Assembly (NCBI GenBank): GCA_963816745.1
Contig: CAWFLQ010000002.1
Coordinates: forward strand, 62,001-126,000
DNA length: 64,000 nt
Direction: 5' to 3'
Source of the DNA: VAZQ01 sp963816745
Lineage (GTDB): Bacteria; Pseudomonadota; Alphaproteobacteria; Rhizobiales; Xanthobacteraceae
Positions 36,921 through 45,867 of the stretch are shown piece by piece. Made by a program: the position numbers and the translations under genes. Numbering within the stretch: position 1 is the stretch's first letter; the number at the start of each line of letters is the position of its first letter. The notes under the pieces were generated by a model that saw nothing but the letters and a program-made list of their open reading frames with translations, did not search any database and was not told the DNA's origin.

Positions 36921-37529
36921 GCGGTCGGTGACCGCGAGCTTGGCGCCGAGCGCGACAAAGGCGGCGGCGAACGTGCGGCGCATCCAGGTCAACACCCGCG
37001 GACGCGAGATGACGTGGTTGCGGATCGAGGCGGCGAACAGCCCGTAACCGACGAAAACCACGAACGTCAGCAGCATGAACACGGCGCTCAGCACCAGCAT
37101 GTGCGAGAGCGGATGCGGCTCGTCGGCGCTCACGAACTGCGGCAGGAAGGCGAGAAAGAAGATCGACAGCTTCGGATTGAGGATATTGATCAGGATCGCG
37201 GTGACCGTCACCTGCATTGCCGAGCGGGCGCTCACTTCCTTTTCCACGCTGAGCGTGCCGCGCTCCCGCAGCGCGCTCCACGCCATGTAGAGGAGGTAGG
37301 CCACTCCGAGATATTTCAAGGTCTGGAACGCCAGCGCGCTCGTATGCAGAAGCGCCGCCAATCCCATGATCGCCGCGGCCATGTGCGGGACGATGCCGAG
37401 CGTGCACCCGAACGCGGCGACGACACTGGCGCGGGAGCCGCGCGAGAGGCCGGCCGCCAGTGTATAAAGAACGCCGGTGCCGGGCGACACGATAACGATC
37501 AGCGACGTGACCAGAAATTCGATGCTCAC
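36918..37529 (-). CDS. LysE-family exporter
   Basis: 203 residues with five to six membrane segments. The family signature near the N-terminus is IVSPGTGVLYTLAAGLSRG, followed by GCTLGIVPHMAAAIMGLAAL and ILINILNPKLSIFFLAFLPQ. LysE/RhtB proteins export amino acids or related compounds across the inner membrane. The next gene on the same strand is a small cupin; no regulator is adjacent. Confidence 0.9.
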   Translation of the reverse strand: MSIEFLVTSLIVIVSPGTGVLYTLAAGLSRGSRASVVAAFGCTLGIVPHMAAAIMGLAALLHTSALAFQTLKYLGVAYLLYMAWSALRERGTLSVEKEVSARSAMQVTVTAILINILNPKLSIFFLAFLPQFVSADEPHPLSHMLVLSAVFMLLTFVVFVGYGLFAASIRNHVISRPRVLTWMRRTFAAAFVALGAKLAVTDR

Positions 37530-37578
37530 GGGCGGTCCCCCTCGACGCAGGTTCGGCAGTATGGCGTCGATATGCTTG

Positions 37579-37911
37579 TCAGTCCACGATGAAGAGCTTG
37601 GCGCCCGTGCGGGTCGCGGAGCGGTGAGCGGCGTCGCCGAAATCCGAGACCTGGTAGCTCATGCCGGCCTTGAGTTTGAACGTGCGGCCGTCGCGCAGTT
37701 CGGTGTCCAGCTCACCTTCCAGGACGTAGAGCACGTGGCCGCGGTCGCACCAGTGATCGGCGAGGTAGCCCGGCGCGTACTCGACCATGCGCACGCGGAG
37801 ATCGCCGATGTTCAGCGTGCGCCAGAACGCCTGTCCGGTCTCGCCCGCGTGCTCGGTGCGGGGCACGTTCGCCCAATCCGTCACTGTGAAAGGCAACTCT
37901 GGAATCTTCAT
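37579..37911 (-). CDS. DHCW-motif cupin
   Basis: 110 residues forming one cupin barrel. The motif DHWCDRGHVLYVLEGEL supplies His ligands and the Trp-Cys pair typical of the family; the second half is GRTFKLKAGMSYQVSDFGDA. Metal-binding protein of unknown activity. It is 49 bases from the LysE gene, probably in one operon with it. Confidence 0.85.
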   Translation of the reverse strand: MKIPELPFTVTDWANVPRTEHAGETGQAFWRTLNIGDLRVRMVEYAPGYLADHWCDRGHVLYVLEGELDTELRDGRTFKLKAGMSYQVSDFGDAAHRSATRTGAKLFIVD

Positions 37912-38534
37912 GCCGGCTCCTGTCGGTGTGAGACCAACTCCAAATCACCGCCTAGCAGAAAAAATCGACGTGCGTGCGTCCGGACCGGACGTGGTGCCGC
38001 TGGCATGTCGCCTACGATATGAATTTATTATTGACTTCGTTTCGCATCTGGTCTAGAAGCCACCTGTCTCGCTCATCGAGGGGCGTGTTCTCGAGACGAT
38101 CCCTGAATGCGGAGCGAGGTGTGGCGTCCTGCGGCTGCGGCTCGTAACCGCGCCCCGGGAGGTCCGGGGCACCGCCCGCCAGGCACTACGACCTGGCTGC
38201 GAGGAGCTCGCTGCACGGGTTGCGGAGGATAATTCCGCAGACGGAAGCGCGGCCCCCGGCCACAAATCGCCACGGTGGAGCGCCGAAAGGCGCGCGTCCT
38301 ACGTTATTGGACGCAGGGCGCTTCGCAAGCGCCCGGCCGTGCAGCGTCATGTGCGGGCCAACCGGGTGCCGCTGCACCCGGGCGCCTGTCGGCGCTCCGC
38401 CCACCCCTCGGGTGGGAATTCTTTTTCACGACCCGGGCGCAATCGCGCCGCGGGAACGAATATGGCTGTTTGACAAGTGAAGAAGGGAATGCCGCAACAG
38501 GGTGCGTCGCCGCGCGCCGCGCTGCCGGTTGCAG

Positions 38535-38640
38535 CGCCCTCTCCCCTTGCGGGAGAGGGCATGTACGGCGGTGAGACGAATCAGATGGGGTGAGGGGTAG
38601 CCTTTTGCGAAGAACGCCCCTCACCCATCAGAATTCGCGT
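38535..38640. repeat. CTCTCCCC-type palindrome
   Basis: A GCCCTCTCCCcttgcGGGAGAGGGC hairpin is followed by GGTGAGGGG and CCCCTCACC arms. This is a variant of the family seen at 6.4 and 11.4 kb. Confidence 0.65.
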
Positions 38641-38689
38641 CAACACTGAGCTGCCCTCCCCGCATCCGAACTCGGGTTTACCCGAGTTC

Positions 38690-38735
38690 GGCACTTTAAG
38701 ATGGCCGAAGTCGGATAAATCCGACTTCGGCTGGT
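38690..38735. repeat. Two adjacent perfect stem-loops
   Basis: CCGAACTCGGgttta-CCCGAGTTCGG type stem, then CCGAAGTCGGAT-aa-ATCCGACTTCGG. The stems are 10-12 bp, 10 bases apart. They lie downstream of the Crp gene on the minus strand and may act as its terminator. Confidence 0.65.
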
Positions 38736-38794
38736 GGAGGGCACAAGCAGCATCAGCGTGCCCGCGGAGACACCAGGCACACAACAGCGCCCGC

Positions 38795-39493
38795 TCAATC
38801 CAACCCCGACGCTTCCTCGATCGCCTTGCGCAATTGCGCGACGTCCGTGAGCACAATCGCGCCGCGCCGGCGCTCGATCAGCCCGGCGCGCTCGAGCGCC
38901 TTGAACTCCCGCGCCACGGTCTCGCGCCGCGTGCTCACCCGGGCCGCGATCTCGGCATGGACCGGCGGCGGCGAGACCAGCGCCTGCTTGGGCTCTTTCG
39001 GCTCCGGCCGCGACAGCCGGATCAGCTCGGCATAGATGCGGAAGCGAACGTCGAGCGTGCTGTACTCGTTGACGCGGTTGGCCAGCATCCGGATCTGGCT
39101 GGCGAGCAGCGTCAGGAGCTGGTCGCAGACGTCGGAATGCGCATGCACGGCGGCGCGGAAGACCGAGGCCGGCATGCGCGCGACCGTCACGTCGGTGACG
39201 GCGACGATCCCGGAGGAACGCGGCTGGCTGTCGATCGCGGCGAGCTCGCCGAAGAACTCGCCGGCGCCGATCTCGCGCAGCAGGATTTCGCGACCCGATA
39301 CCGATTGAATTTTTACACGGACGGTGCCGCTGACGACGAAAAACACGTCGTTGCTGGCGTCCTGGTAGTCCAGGATCCAGGCATTGCGGGCGGCCCGACG
39401 CCACGAACATTGAGTATCAAGATGACGGATCGCCGTGCTATCCAGCGACCGGAACAAACTCACCTTTGATAATGTCTCGGCTTGCCGGCTCAT
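38795..39493 (-). CDS. Crp/Fnr-family regulator
   Basis: 232 residues, intact. Cyclic-nucleotide-binding fold at residues 10-120 with LREIGAGEFFGELAAIDSQP and PRSSGIVAVTDVTVARM; the phosphate-binding-cassette pattern GEFFGELAAID..PRSS agrees with cAMP binding as in Crp. C-terminal winged helix HAEIAARVSTRRETVAREFK. Its ATG at 39493 overlaps the start codon of the divergent adenylate cyclase gene, so the two are almost certainly one cAMP signalling unit. Confidence 0.93.
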   Translation of the reverse strand: MSRQAETLSKVSLFRSLDSTAIRHLDTQCSWRRAARNAWILDYQDASNDVFFVVSGTVRVKIQSVSGREILLREIGAGEFFGELAAIDSQPRSSGIVAVTDVTVARMPASVFRAAVHAHSDVCDQLLTLLASQIRMLANRVNEYSTLDVRFRIYAELIRLSRPEPKEPKQALVSPPPVHAEIAARVSTRRETVAREFKALERAGLIERRRGAIVLTDVAQLRKAIEEASGLD

Positions 39494-41225
39494 GACAGTT
39501 CACTGGATCGACCAGGCACCTGGGCTGAACGAGGGCAAATGGCGCGCGATCGAGCGCCCGTTGCGGCTCACGACCGGGCTCATATTATTCTCCTATGCCA
39601 CGTGCCATTTCATCAACCACGCCTTCGGCATCCGCTCCGTGGACGCCATGCAGGCGGCGAGCGCCTATCTGCTTGCGCCTTGGCAGACCCGCGTCGGCCT
39701 GTGGGCACTTTACAGCTCTTTTATTGTCCATGCCTTGCTGGGCCTCCATGCCCTGTTCCGGCGGCGCCACCTTCGCATGCCAGCGGGCGAAGCGTGGCAG
39801 CTGGGCCTGGGCCTGACCATCCCCCTGTTGCTGATTCCGCATGCCGGCGCAATCCGCATCGGCAGCGATGTCTACGGACTGGAGTTCAGCTATGCGCGGC
39901 TGATGTACCAGTTCTGGGTGACATCGCCGAATTTCGAGCTTCCCCGCCAGCTTCTGCTGCTGCTGGTGGTCTGGGGCCACGGCTGCATCGGCGTGCGGGC
40001 GTGGCTGCGCTGGAAACGATGGTACCCGCAGGCGTCGGGCTTTCTGGCATCGCTGGCGACGCTGGTGCCGGTGCTCGCCCTTGTCGGCATCGTCAGCGCG
40101 GGCTTCGACCTGCACGACATGGCGGCCCGCGATCCCGCGCTGCCGCTGCGCTACGGGCCGCCCGACCCGGCGACACCGGCCGGAGCGCGCACCGCGGCGC
40201 TCGGCCGCGTCATCGACGCGCTGTGCATCGGCTATCTCGCGCTCGTCGCCGGCACCCTGCTGTTGCGGGCGGCGCGCAACTGGCACATCCGGCGCTTTGG
40301 CGCCTTGCGCATCACCTATCCCGGCGACCGCGTGGTCACGGTCCCGGCCGGCTTTTCCGTGCTGGAAGCGAGCCGGTGGGCGGGCATCCCGCACGAATCG
40401 ATCTGCGGCGGCCGCGGCCGCTGCTCCACCTGCCGCGTGAGCGTCACCGCCGGCGTGGAAGCGCTCGTCGCTCCCGGCCCGAACGAGCTGCGCACGCTCG
40501 ATCGGATCGAGGCGCCGCCGCATGTGCGCCTGGCTTGCCAGATCCGGCCGTCGGGAAATGTCTCGGTCCGGCCGCTGGTGGCGGCCAAGATGCAGGCGGC
40601 CGCACCGGCGCGCTTCGCGGCCGCGGTCGAGGGCGGACGCGAGCGCGAGATCGTGGCGATGTTCGTGGACCTGCGCGAGTCGACGCGGCTCGCCACCGGG
40701 CGGCTGCCCTACGACGCGCTGTTCCTGCTCGACCGCTACATCCAGGTGGTGATCGGCGCCGTCCGCCAACACACGGGCCATGTTACCAGCGTCGCCGGCG
40801 ACGGCGTGATGAGCGTGTTCGGTGCCGAGGGCAGCGCCGCGGCCGCGGCGCGCAACGCATTCCAGGCGGCGCTGGATGCCTGGAGCGGGCTCGCCGCCCT
40901 CAACGCGGAGCTCGCCACCGAGCTCGAGGCGCCGCTGCGCATCGGCATCGGGTTGCACGCCGGGCTCGCCGTCGTCGGCTGGCTGCCCTCGGGCGAAGCC
41001 GGAACCCTGCAATTTCTCGGCGACACCGGCAACGTCGCGGCCAAGCTCGAAGCCGAGACCAAGCAGCTCGATTGCACCCTGATCGCATCGATCGCCGCCC
41101 TCGACCTGATCGTGCCCGACACCTCCGGCCTCGATATCAAAGCGATCTCGATCTCGGGCCGGGTGGAGCCGATCCCGGTCGCCGCGTTCAGCGACCACGA
41201 CGAGCTGCAACGGCTCATGTCGTAG
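39492..41225 (+). CDS. Membrane / [2Fe-2S] ferredoxin / class III adenylate cyclase fusion
   Basis: 577 residues. Residues 1-260 hold about six membrane segments, beginning RLTTGLILFSYATCHFINHA, with conserved His residues that recall cytochrome-b-type haem anchors. Residues about 280-365 form a plant-type [2Fe-2S] ferredoxin (CGGRGRCSTC and a fourth Cys in RLACQIRP). Residues 385-565 are a class III cyclase with metal Asp residues in AMFVDLRESTRLA and SVAGDGVMSVFG, and LGDTGNVAAKLE carrying the catalytic Asn. It probably makes cAMP in response to redox state of the membrane or Fe-S centre; the adjacent Crp would be the target. Confidence 0.92.
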   Translation: MTVHWIDQAPGLNEGKWRAIERPLRLTTGLILFSYATCHFINHAFGIRSVDAMQAASAYLLAPWQTRVGLWALYSSFIVHALLGLHALFRRRHLRMPAGEAWQLGLGLTIPLLLIPHAGAIRIGSDVYGLEFSYARLMYQFWVTSPNFELPRQLLLLLVVWGHGCIGVRAWLRWKRWYPQASGFLASLATLVPVLALVGIVSAGFDLHDMAARDPALPLRYGPPDPATPAGARTAALGRVIDALCIGYLALVAGTLLLRAARNWHIRRFGALRITYPGDRVVTVPAGFSVLEASRWAGIPHESICGGRGRCSTCRVSVTAGVEALVAPGPNELRTLDRIEAPPHVRLACQIRPSGNVSVRPLVAAKMQAAAPARFAAAVEGGREREIVAMFVDLRESTRLATGRLPYDALFLLDRYIQVVIGAVRQHTGHVTSVAGDGVMSVFGAEGSAAAAARNAFQAALDAWSGLAALNAELATELEAPLRIGIGLHAGLAVVGWLPSGEAGTLQFLGDTGNVAAKLEAETKQLDCTLIASIAALDLIVPDTSGLDIKAISISGRVEPIPVAAFSDHDELQRLMS

Positions 41226-41239
41226 CTCTCCAGGCGGTG

Positions 41240-41326
41240 CCCCGTCATCCCCGCGAAAGCGGGGATCCAGTATTCCAGAGATCTGCGTTCGGAGCACGAT
41301 GGGTCCCCGCTTTCGCGGGGACGACA
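41240..41326. repeat. Palindromic repeat, CCCCGCGAAAGCGGGG family
   Basis: Two arms each with an internal hairpin: CCCCGCGAAAGCGGGG at the left and CCCCGCTTTCGCGGGG at the right, with outer GTCATC/GACGAC. It lies between two plus-strand genes and may terminate the cyclase transcript. Confidence 0.75.
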
Positions 41327-41438
41327 CCGAGGTCGCTTTCCCGGTCAAAACCGCCGCATTGATCGTCGTACGGCCTTCGTCTAAACATGCCATCTCCATC
41401 GAGGTGGCAATATAACTCGTGTTTCCATCGTACTGGCG

Positions 41439-42371
41439 TTGATCTCAGCCCTCGCGTCCGTCACTCCCGCCGACGCGGACTATCCCGACAAGCCTGTCCG
41501 CGTCGTCGTGCCGGTTGCGGCCGGCGGCGGCGTCAACGTGATGGCGCGGCTGCTGTCGGCGAAGCTCAGCGAGCGCCTGGGCCAGCAATTCGTGGTCGAG
41601 AACCGCGCCGGTGCCGCCGGCGTCATCGGGGTGAAGTCGGTGCTCGCGTCGCCCAACGACGGCTACACGCTCCTTTATACGCCGAGCAGCCTGTCCTTGA
41701 CCGTCGCCGTCCACAAGGTCCCGCCCTACGACGTGGCGAAGGACCTCACGCCGATCATCAACGTCGCGGTGAGCCCTTATGCGTTGGTGGTGCATCCTTC
41801 CGTTCCGGCAGGGAACCTCAAGGAGTTCATCGCCTACGCCAAGGCCAATCCGGACAAGCTCAGCTACGGCTCCGCCGGCGTGGGCAGCGCGTCGCACCTC
41901 GCCGCCGAGCTGCTCAAGAACGTCGCCGGCATCGAGATGGTGCACGTCCCCCACAAGGGCATGAACCCCGCGCTCATCGATCTCATGGGCGGCCAGGTGC
42001 AGGCGCTGTTCGCGAGCGTGCCGGGAATGCTCTCGGAGCGTTCCGAGCGGCTGCGCCCGATCGCGATGGCGGAGAAGAAGCGCTCGGCGCTGCTGCCGGA
42101 CCTGCCGACCATGGACGAGCAGGGGCTCAAGGACTTCGAGGTCGGCAACTGGGCCGGCCTCCTCGCCCCCGCGGGCCTCGACCCCGCGATCGTGAAGAAA
42201 CTGCACGGCGAGATCGTCAATATTCTCGCCGCCGCCGACGTGATGGCGCGCATCAAGACGCTCGGCTACGACATGATCGGCAGCACGCCCGAGGAATTCG
42301 GCGCGCAGGCGAAGAACGACGTGGTGCGCTGGACCGACGTGGTGAAGCGCGCCAACGTGCCGATGAACTGA
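41439..42371 (+). CDS. Tripartite tricarboxylate transporter receptor (Bug/TctC family)
   Basis: 310 residues. Signal peptide visible (LALISALASVTPADA), then YPDKPVRVVVPVAAGGGVNV, which is the family signature, and GQQFVVENRAGAAG, DGYTLLYTPSS, GSASHLAAELLKN and VHVPHKGMNPALIDLMGGQV. These periplasmic proteins bind organic acids. No membrane partners are encoded here, as is normal for orphan Bug proteins. No ATG fits; TTG 41439 is the best in-frame start, so a shift at the 5' end is possible. Confidence 0.85.
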   Translation: MISALASVTPADADYPDKPVRVVVPVAAGGGVNVMARLLSAKLSERLGQQFVVENRAGAAGVIGVKSVLASPNDGYTLLYTPSSLSLTVAVHKVPPYDVAKDLTPIINVAVSPYALVVHPSVPAGNLKEFIAYAKANPDKLSYGSAGVGSASHLAAELLKNVAGIEMVHVPHKGMNPALIDLMGGQVQALFASVPGMLSERSERLRPIAMAEKKRSALLPDLPTMDEQGLKDFEVGNWAGLLAPAGLDPAIVKKLHGEIVNILAAADVMARIKTLGYDMIGSTPEEFGAQAKNDVVRWTDVVKRANVPMN

Positions 42372-42399
42372 CGCGACGGTCCCAGTCTGCTCCCACGGC

Positions 42400-42452
42400 G
42401 AATTCGGTGCGCTCCCCTCCCCCTTGTGGGGAGGGGAACAGACCGAATTTGG
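42400..42452. terminator. Bidirectional hairpin between convergent genes
   Basis: The core CCCCTCCCccttgtGGGGAGGGG at 42414-42436 lies between outer arms AATTCGGT and ACCGAATT. Position between the convergent Bug gene and dehydrogenase gene suits a shared terminator. Confidence 0.65.
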
Positions 42453-42473
42453 GGCGCCGTATGCGAACTCGCC

Positions 42474-43454
42474 TCAATAAACCCGGTTGAGCGGCGGCTC
42501 GCCGCGCACCAACACGCGCTCGACGTTCTCCCACGCCGAACGAAAGAGAATGGCCGAGGACTGCCGCGTGACGCCGGCGATGTGCGGCGTCAACAGCAGC
42601 CGGCGCGTGCCCTCACCTTCCAGCGCGAGCAGCGGGTTGTCGTTTCCCGGCGGCTCGGTCGAATAGACATCGACCGCCGCGCCACCGAGATGGCCCGACG
42701 CAAGATGCTTCGCGAGTGCGGCCTCGTCGACAATGCCGCCGCGCGCGGCCTGGATCAGGATCGCGCCCGGTTTCATCGTCCCGAGCGCACGATCATCGAT
42801 CATGCCGCGCGTCTCCGGGATCAGCGGCACGTGCAGCGTCACCACGTCGGCGGTGGCCAGCAGCTCGTCGAGCGGCATCGATCGCGCTCCCAGCGCCTGC
42901 GCCGCGCCGAGGTCGCGCGCCGCCGGATCGTGAAAACAGATGCGGCAACCCATGCCGTGAAACGCTCGCGCCACCGCCACGCCGATGGTGCCGAAGCCGA
43001 CGACGCCCACCAGCAGGCCGTCGAGTCCGGCCAGGTTGTCGGCCAGCATGCGGGCACGAAAATCCACATAGCGGCCTTCGCCGATCTCGGTGCTCGCCCA
43101 GGCGAGCCGGCGCAGCAGCGTCGAGGCCGACGTCACGGCATATTCGGCGACCGCGCTGTTGCTCGCGCCCGCGACATTGGCGACCGGAATGCGAAGCCGC
43201 GTCAGCGCCGCCTCGTCGAGCCGGTCGACGCCGGCGCCGGTCACCTGCACGAGCGCCAGCGCGCAGCCCTCGAACAGCGCGGCCGGGAGCTTTGCGCCGA
43301 CCGCGGGAATGACCAGCGCCGCCGACGCCTTGATGCGCTGCGCCAGCGCGGGATCGTCGGGCTTGGCATAGCTCACATTCAATGATGCCGGCGGCAGCGC
43401 GTCCACCCGCGCAAAATCGGCCTCCGGCCGCAAGCAGAGAACCTCGACGGCCAT
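42474..43454 (-). CDS. D-2-hydroxyacid dehydrogenase (NAD-dependent)
   Basis: 326 residues from ATG 43454. The NAD-binding motif VGVVGFGTIGVAVARAF is in the middle, then AARGGIVDEAALAKHL (catalytic Arg region), DVYSTEPP (Glu) and LTPHIAGVTRQS (His). These are the parts of phosphoglycerate/glyoxylate-type dehydrogenases; substrate preference cannot be read. Last gene of a minus-strand operon with a cupin, a creatininase-like hydrolase and an oxidoreductase. Confidence 0.92.
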   Translation of the reverse strand: MAVEVLCLRPEADFARVDALPPASLNVSYAKPDDPALAQRIKASAALVIPAVGAKLPAALFEGCALALVQVTGAGVDRLDEAALTRLRIPVANVAGASNSAVAEYAVTSASTLLRRLAWASTEIGEGRYVDFRARMLADNLAGLDGLLVGVVGFGTIGVAVARAFHGMGCRICFHDPAARDLGAAQALGARSMPLDELLATADVVTLHVPLIPETRGMIDDRALGTMKPGAILIQAARGGIVDEAALAKHLASGHLGGAAVDVYSTEPPGNDNPLLALEGEGTRRLLLTPHIAGVTRQSSAILFRSAWENVERVLVRGEPPLNRVY

Positions 43455-43456
43455 GT

Positions 43457-43828
43457 TCAGAAGCTCGGGAATTCGACGGTTCCGCCGCTGACGTCGGGGA
43501 CCGGAAAGAAGCACAGGAGGACGAGCGGGACGTTGCCGGTGTTGCGGGTCATGTGCTTCTCGCCGGCGGGAATGAGCACGATGTCGCCGGGCACGATCGG
43601 GATCTCGCCGCTCTCCGCGACGGTCGTCCCCTGCCCCGACAAGACATAGATGCACTCCTCGAAGTCGCGGTGAAGATGGGGGCCGCGCGTGTCGCCCGGC
43701 TTCGGCACCGCGATCTCCGCGATTCGGAAGCTCACGCGCGAGCCGATCTCGCCCGACACCGGCTCGAGCGACGTCCGACCGGGCAGGCCCAGGCGCTTGG
43801 CCTGCGATTGCTTCAACAGCCGCGCCAT
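43457..43828 (-). CDS. Cupin-domain protein
   Basis: 123 residues with one cupin fold: RGPHLHRDFEECIYVLSGQG contains the His-Glu metal ligands and GDIVLIPAGEKHMTRNTGN the second motif. Its start overlaps the creatininase stop (TGATG), and it ends three bases before the dehydrogenase start, so translation is coupled along the operon. Possible isomerase or dioxygenase role is not determinable. Confidence 0.85.
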   Translation of the reverse strand: MARLLKQSQAKRLGLPGRTSLEPVSGEIGSRVSFRIAEIAVPKPGDTRGPHLHRDFEECIYVLSGQGTTVAESGEIPIVPGDIVLIPAGEKHMTRNTGNVPLVLLCFFPVPDVSGGTVEFPSF

Positions 43829-44631
43829 CAGCTCACCTGTCGCAGTTGCTTCATCTCGGCAGTGCCGCCCTGCACGGCATCGAGCTGGCGGAAGATCGCC
43901 GACGCCTCGAGCGCGATCGCGGCGGCGATGTCGGTGAGCATCTTGCGGCCCTTGTCGGCGGTCGCGTGCTGCGGGCTGCCGAACCAGCCGGTCGGCGCGA
44001 TCGAGCGGATATCGGTCAGCACCGGCTGGTAGCTGCGCGTGCGCCGCAGCTTGTCCATCTTGTGGCCGTGGCTGTGATCGGAGGAATAGTCGATGCGGTC
44101 GAGATGCACCAGGTCGGGCCGGTGCGCGAGGACGGCCAGCGCTTCGATCTCGCCGCCATGGGTGAGGCCGTTGCAACTGTGCCCGTAGAGCTCCTCCGCC
44201 ACATAGCAGGCCTGCACGGTGAGCACCGTCATGCCGTGCTCGCGGTGCAGCGCCTCGGCGGCGATGGCGAGCGAGGGAATGTTGCCCTCGTGCCAGTTCA
44301 TCAGCATGAGATATTTCGCGCCATGCCTGGCGGTGGACACGCAGGTCTCGATCACCACGCGCATGTAGGTGTCGGGGGTGAGCGTGATCGTGCCTTCGAA
44401 CGGCATGTGCATCGGCGTGACGCCGAGCGGCGTCGCCGGCAGCACCAGCCCGTCCATCAGCTCGGCGACGCGGCCGGCGATGACATTGGCGGCGAGCGTG
44501 TCGGTGCCGGTCGGCAGATGCGGCCCGTGCTGCTCGACGCTGCCGGCGGGCAGGATGACGAGCGGATTCTTCTTGAACTGCGCCGCGATCTCCGGCTGCG
44601 TCAATTCCGAGAAAAACCGGCTAGGCAGCAT
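43828..44631 (-). CDS. Creatininase-family amidohydrolase
   Basis: 267 residues from ATG 44631 (AAAGGAG upstream; ATG 44649 also in frame). The N-terminal motif GSVEQHGPHLPTGTDT holds metal ligands Glu, His and Asp, and HGGEIEALAVL gives a further His and Glu. The family includes creatinine amidohydrolase and enzymes opening cyclic amides or formamide-like rings in cofactor biosynthesis and xenobiotic breakdown. In this operon it may cleave a ring or an amide of an imported compound. Confidence 0.9.
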   Translation of the reverse strand: MLPSRFFSELTQPEIAAQFKKNPLVILPAGSVEQHGPHLPTGTDTLAANVIAGRVAELMDGLVLPATPLGVTPMHMPFEGTITLTPDTYMRVVIETCVSTARHGAKYLMLMNWHEGNIPSLAIAAEALHREHGMTVLTVQACYVAEELYGHSCNGLTHGGEIEALAVLAHRPDLVHLDRIDYSSDHSHGHKMDKLRRTRSYQPVLTDIRSIAPTGWFGSPQHATADKGRKMLTDIAAAIALEASAIFRQLDAVQGGTAEMKQLRQVS

Positions 44632-45706
44632 TGCGGCTCCTTTCGGCAACGCGCGCCCGCGCCGCCTCGATCACCTCGGCGAGGCGGATGCCGCGGCCGT
44701 TCTCCTCGATCGAGCGCAGCGCGGCGTAGACCACCGCGAGCGCGATATTGCCGTTGTCGGCGCTGAGCTCGTTTCCCTTGCCGCTCTTGCAGCTCTGCGC
44801 GAACAGGTCGAGCTCGGCACGGAACATGTCGCTCTCCGGGACCTTCAGCTCCTCGCGCTTGGCGTAGCCGTCCTTGCCGCGCTGGATATAGAGAGTCGAG
44901 CTCTTGTGCAGCTCTTCCGGCGTGTCCCAGGTGCCGAAATCGATCTCGTAATGCATCAGTCCCTTGGAGCCGAAGACGCGCACGGCAAAGATGCCGGGCG
45001 ACGTCCAGCACGAGCCGACATAGCCGATCTTGCCGTCGGCGAACTTGATCAGCGTCATCGACTGGTCGTCCACTTCGGCGCCGACCGGCGATAGCTTCGA
45101 GGCCATCGAACCTGCTTCCGCGATCTCGCCGCCGAGATAGTGGAGCACGTCGAACTGATGGATCGCGAGCTGCGAGAGCGGACCGCCGGGCGCGCGGTGC
45201 CGGTACCAGCGCCAAGCTTGCGGCGTGAGCTCGAGCGCGCGCTCGTTGGAGAAATTCGCCTCCATGAAGGCGACGCGGCCGAGCTCGCCCGCGTCGATCG
45301 CAGCACGGATCTGCCGGATGCCGGCCATCAGCCGCGCGCTGTGCCCGACCGTGACGGTGACGCCGTATCGCGTCTCGAGGCCGGCGATCTCGAGCCCTTC
45401 CTCGAGCGTGCTGGCGATCGGCTTCTCCGTGTAGACGTGCTTGCCCGCAATCGCGACCTCGCGCGCCAGCGGCAGGTGCTGCTCGTTGGGGACGGTCAGG
45501 ATCACGCCGTCGATCGCGGGGTCGGCCAGCATGGTGGCGAGATCGCTCACCGCCGCGACGCCGAATTCGCGCGCGAAGGCCTGGCGCTTGTCCTCCGTCC
45601 GGCTATAGGCCGAGACGATCTTGAGCTCGCTCGATTTCGCCGCGGCCCGCGTGAGCACCTTGGCCCAGCGGCCGAGCCCGACAATTCCGACTTTGGCTAT
45701 GTCCAT
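44621..45706 (-). CDS. Gfo/Idh/MocA-family oxidoreductase
   Basis: 361 residues. NAD(P)-binding Rossmann motif KVGIVGLGRWAKVLT at the N-terminus, catalytic EKPIAST with its Lys, then the alpha/beta substrate domain with GGPLSQLAIHQFDVLHYLGG. Such enzymes oxidise sugars, inositols or related hydroxy compounds. First gene of the minus-strand operon reaching to 42474; its stop overlaps the next start. Confidence 0.92.
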   Translation of the reverse strand: MDIAKVGIVGLGRWAKVLTRAAAKSSELKIVSAYSRTEDKRQAFAREFGVAAVSDLATMLADPAIDGVILTVPNEQHLPLAREVAIAGKHVYTEKPIASTLEEGLEIAGLETRYGVTVTVGHSARLMAGIRQIRAAIDAGELGRVAFMEANFSNERALELTPQAWRWYRHRAPGGPLSQLAIHQFDVLHYLGGEIAEAGSMASKLSPVGAEVDDQSMTLIKFADGKIGYVGSCWTSPGIFAVRVFGSKGLMHYEIDFGTWDTPEELHKSSTLYIQRGKDGYAKREELKVPESDMFRAELDLFAQSCKSGKGNELSADNGNIALAVVYAALRSIEENGRGIRLAEVIEAARARVAERSRNAA

Positions 45707-45867
45707 TGGCTTCCGATCCGGATTTCGGCGGTGACCATACGACTATTGGAGGGTCGGTCAACCGTGCCGCCGTCCCATGAACGTAGCCCGGCTTTTCAAC
45801 GCCGATGAGGTGATGTAACTGGGTCGAGCGCGGATCATCGGAAAGCGCCGTCGAAAGGGAGATCGTA

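Larger units (their letters stand above)
37912..38794. other. Long non-coding gap with structured repeats
   Basis: About 880 bases without a convincing gene. 38060-38480 is rich in hairpins (for example GGGCGCTTcgcAAGCGCCC and CCCACCCctCGGGTGGG) and is likely a dispersed repeat or an RNA-like structured element. 38535-38640 is a CTCTCCCC-type palindrome, and two stem-loops follow at 38690-38735. Frames across it have the composition of non-coding DNA. Confidence 0.55.

Noticed and set aside
38053..38624. Overlapping frames of 60-110 codons in the hairpin-rich segment
   Set aside because: They overlap on both strands, have no ribosome sites and are dominated by Arg, Pro, Ala and Gly as in random high-GC DNA.
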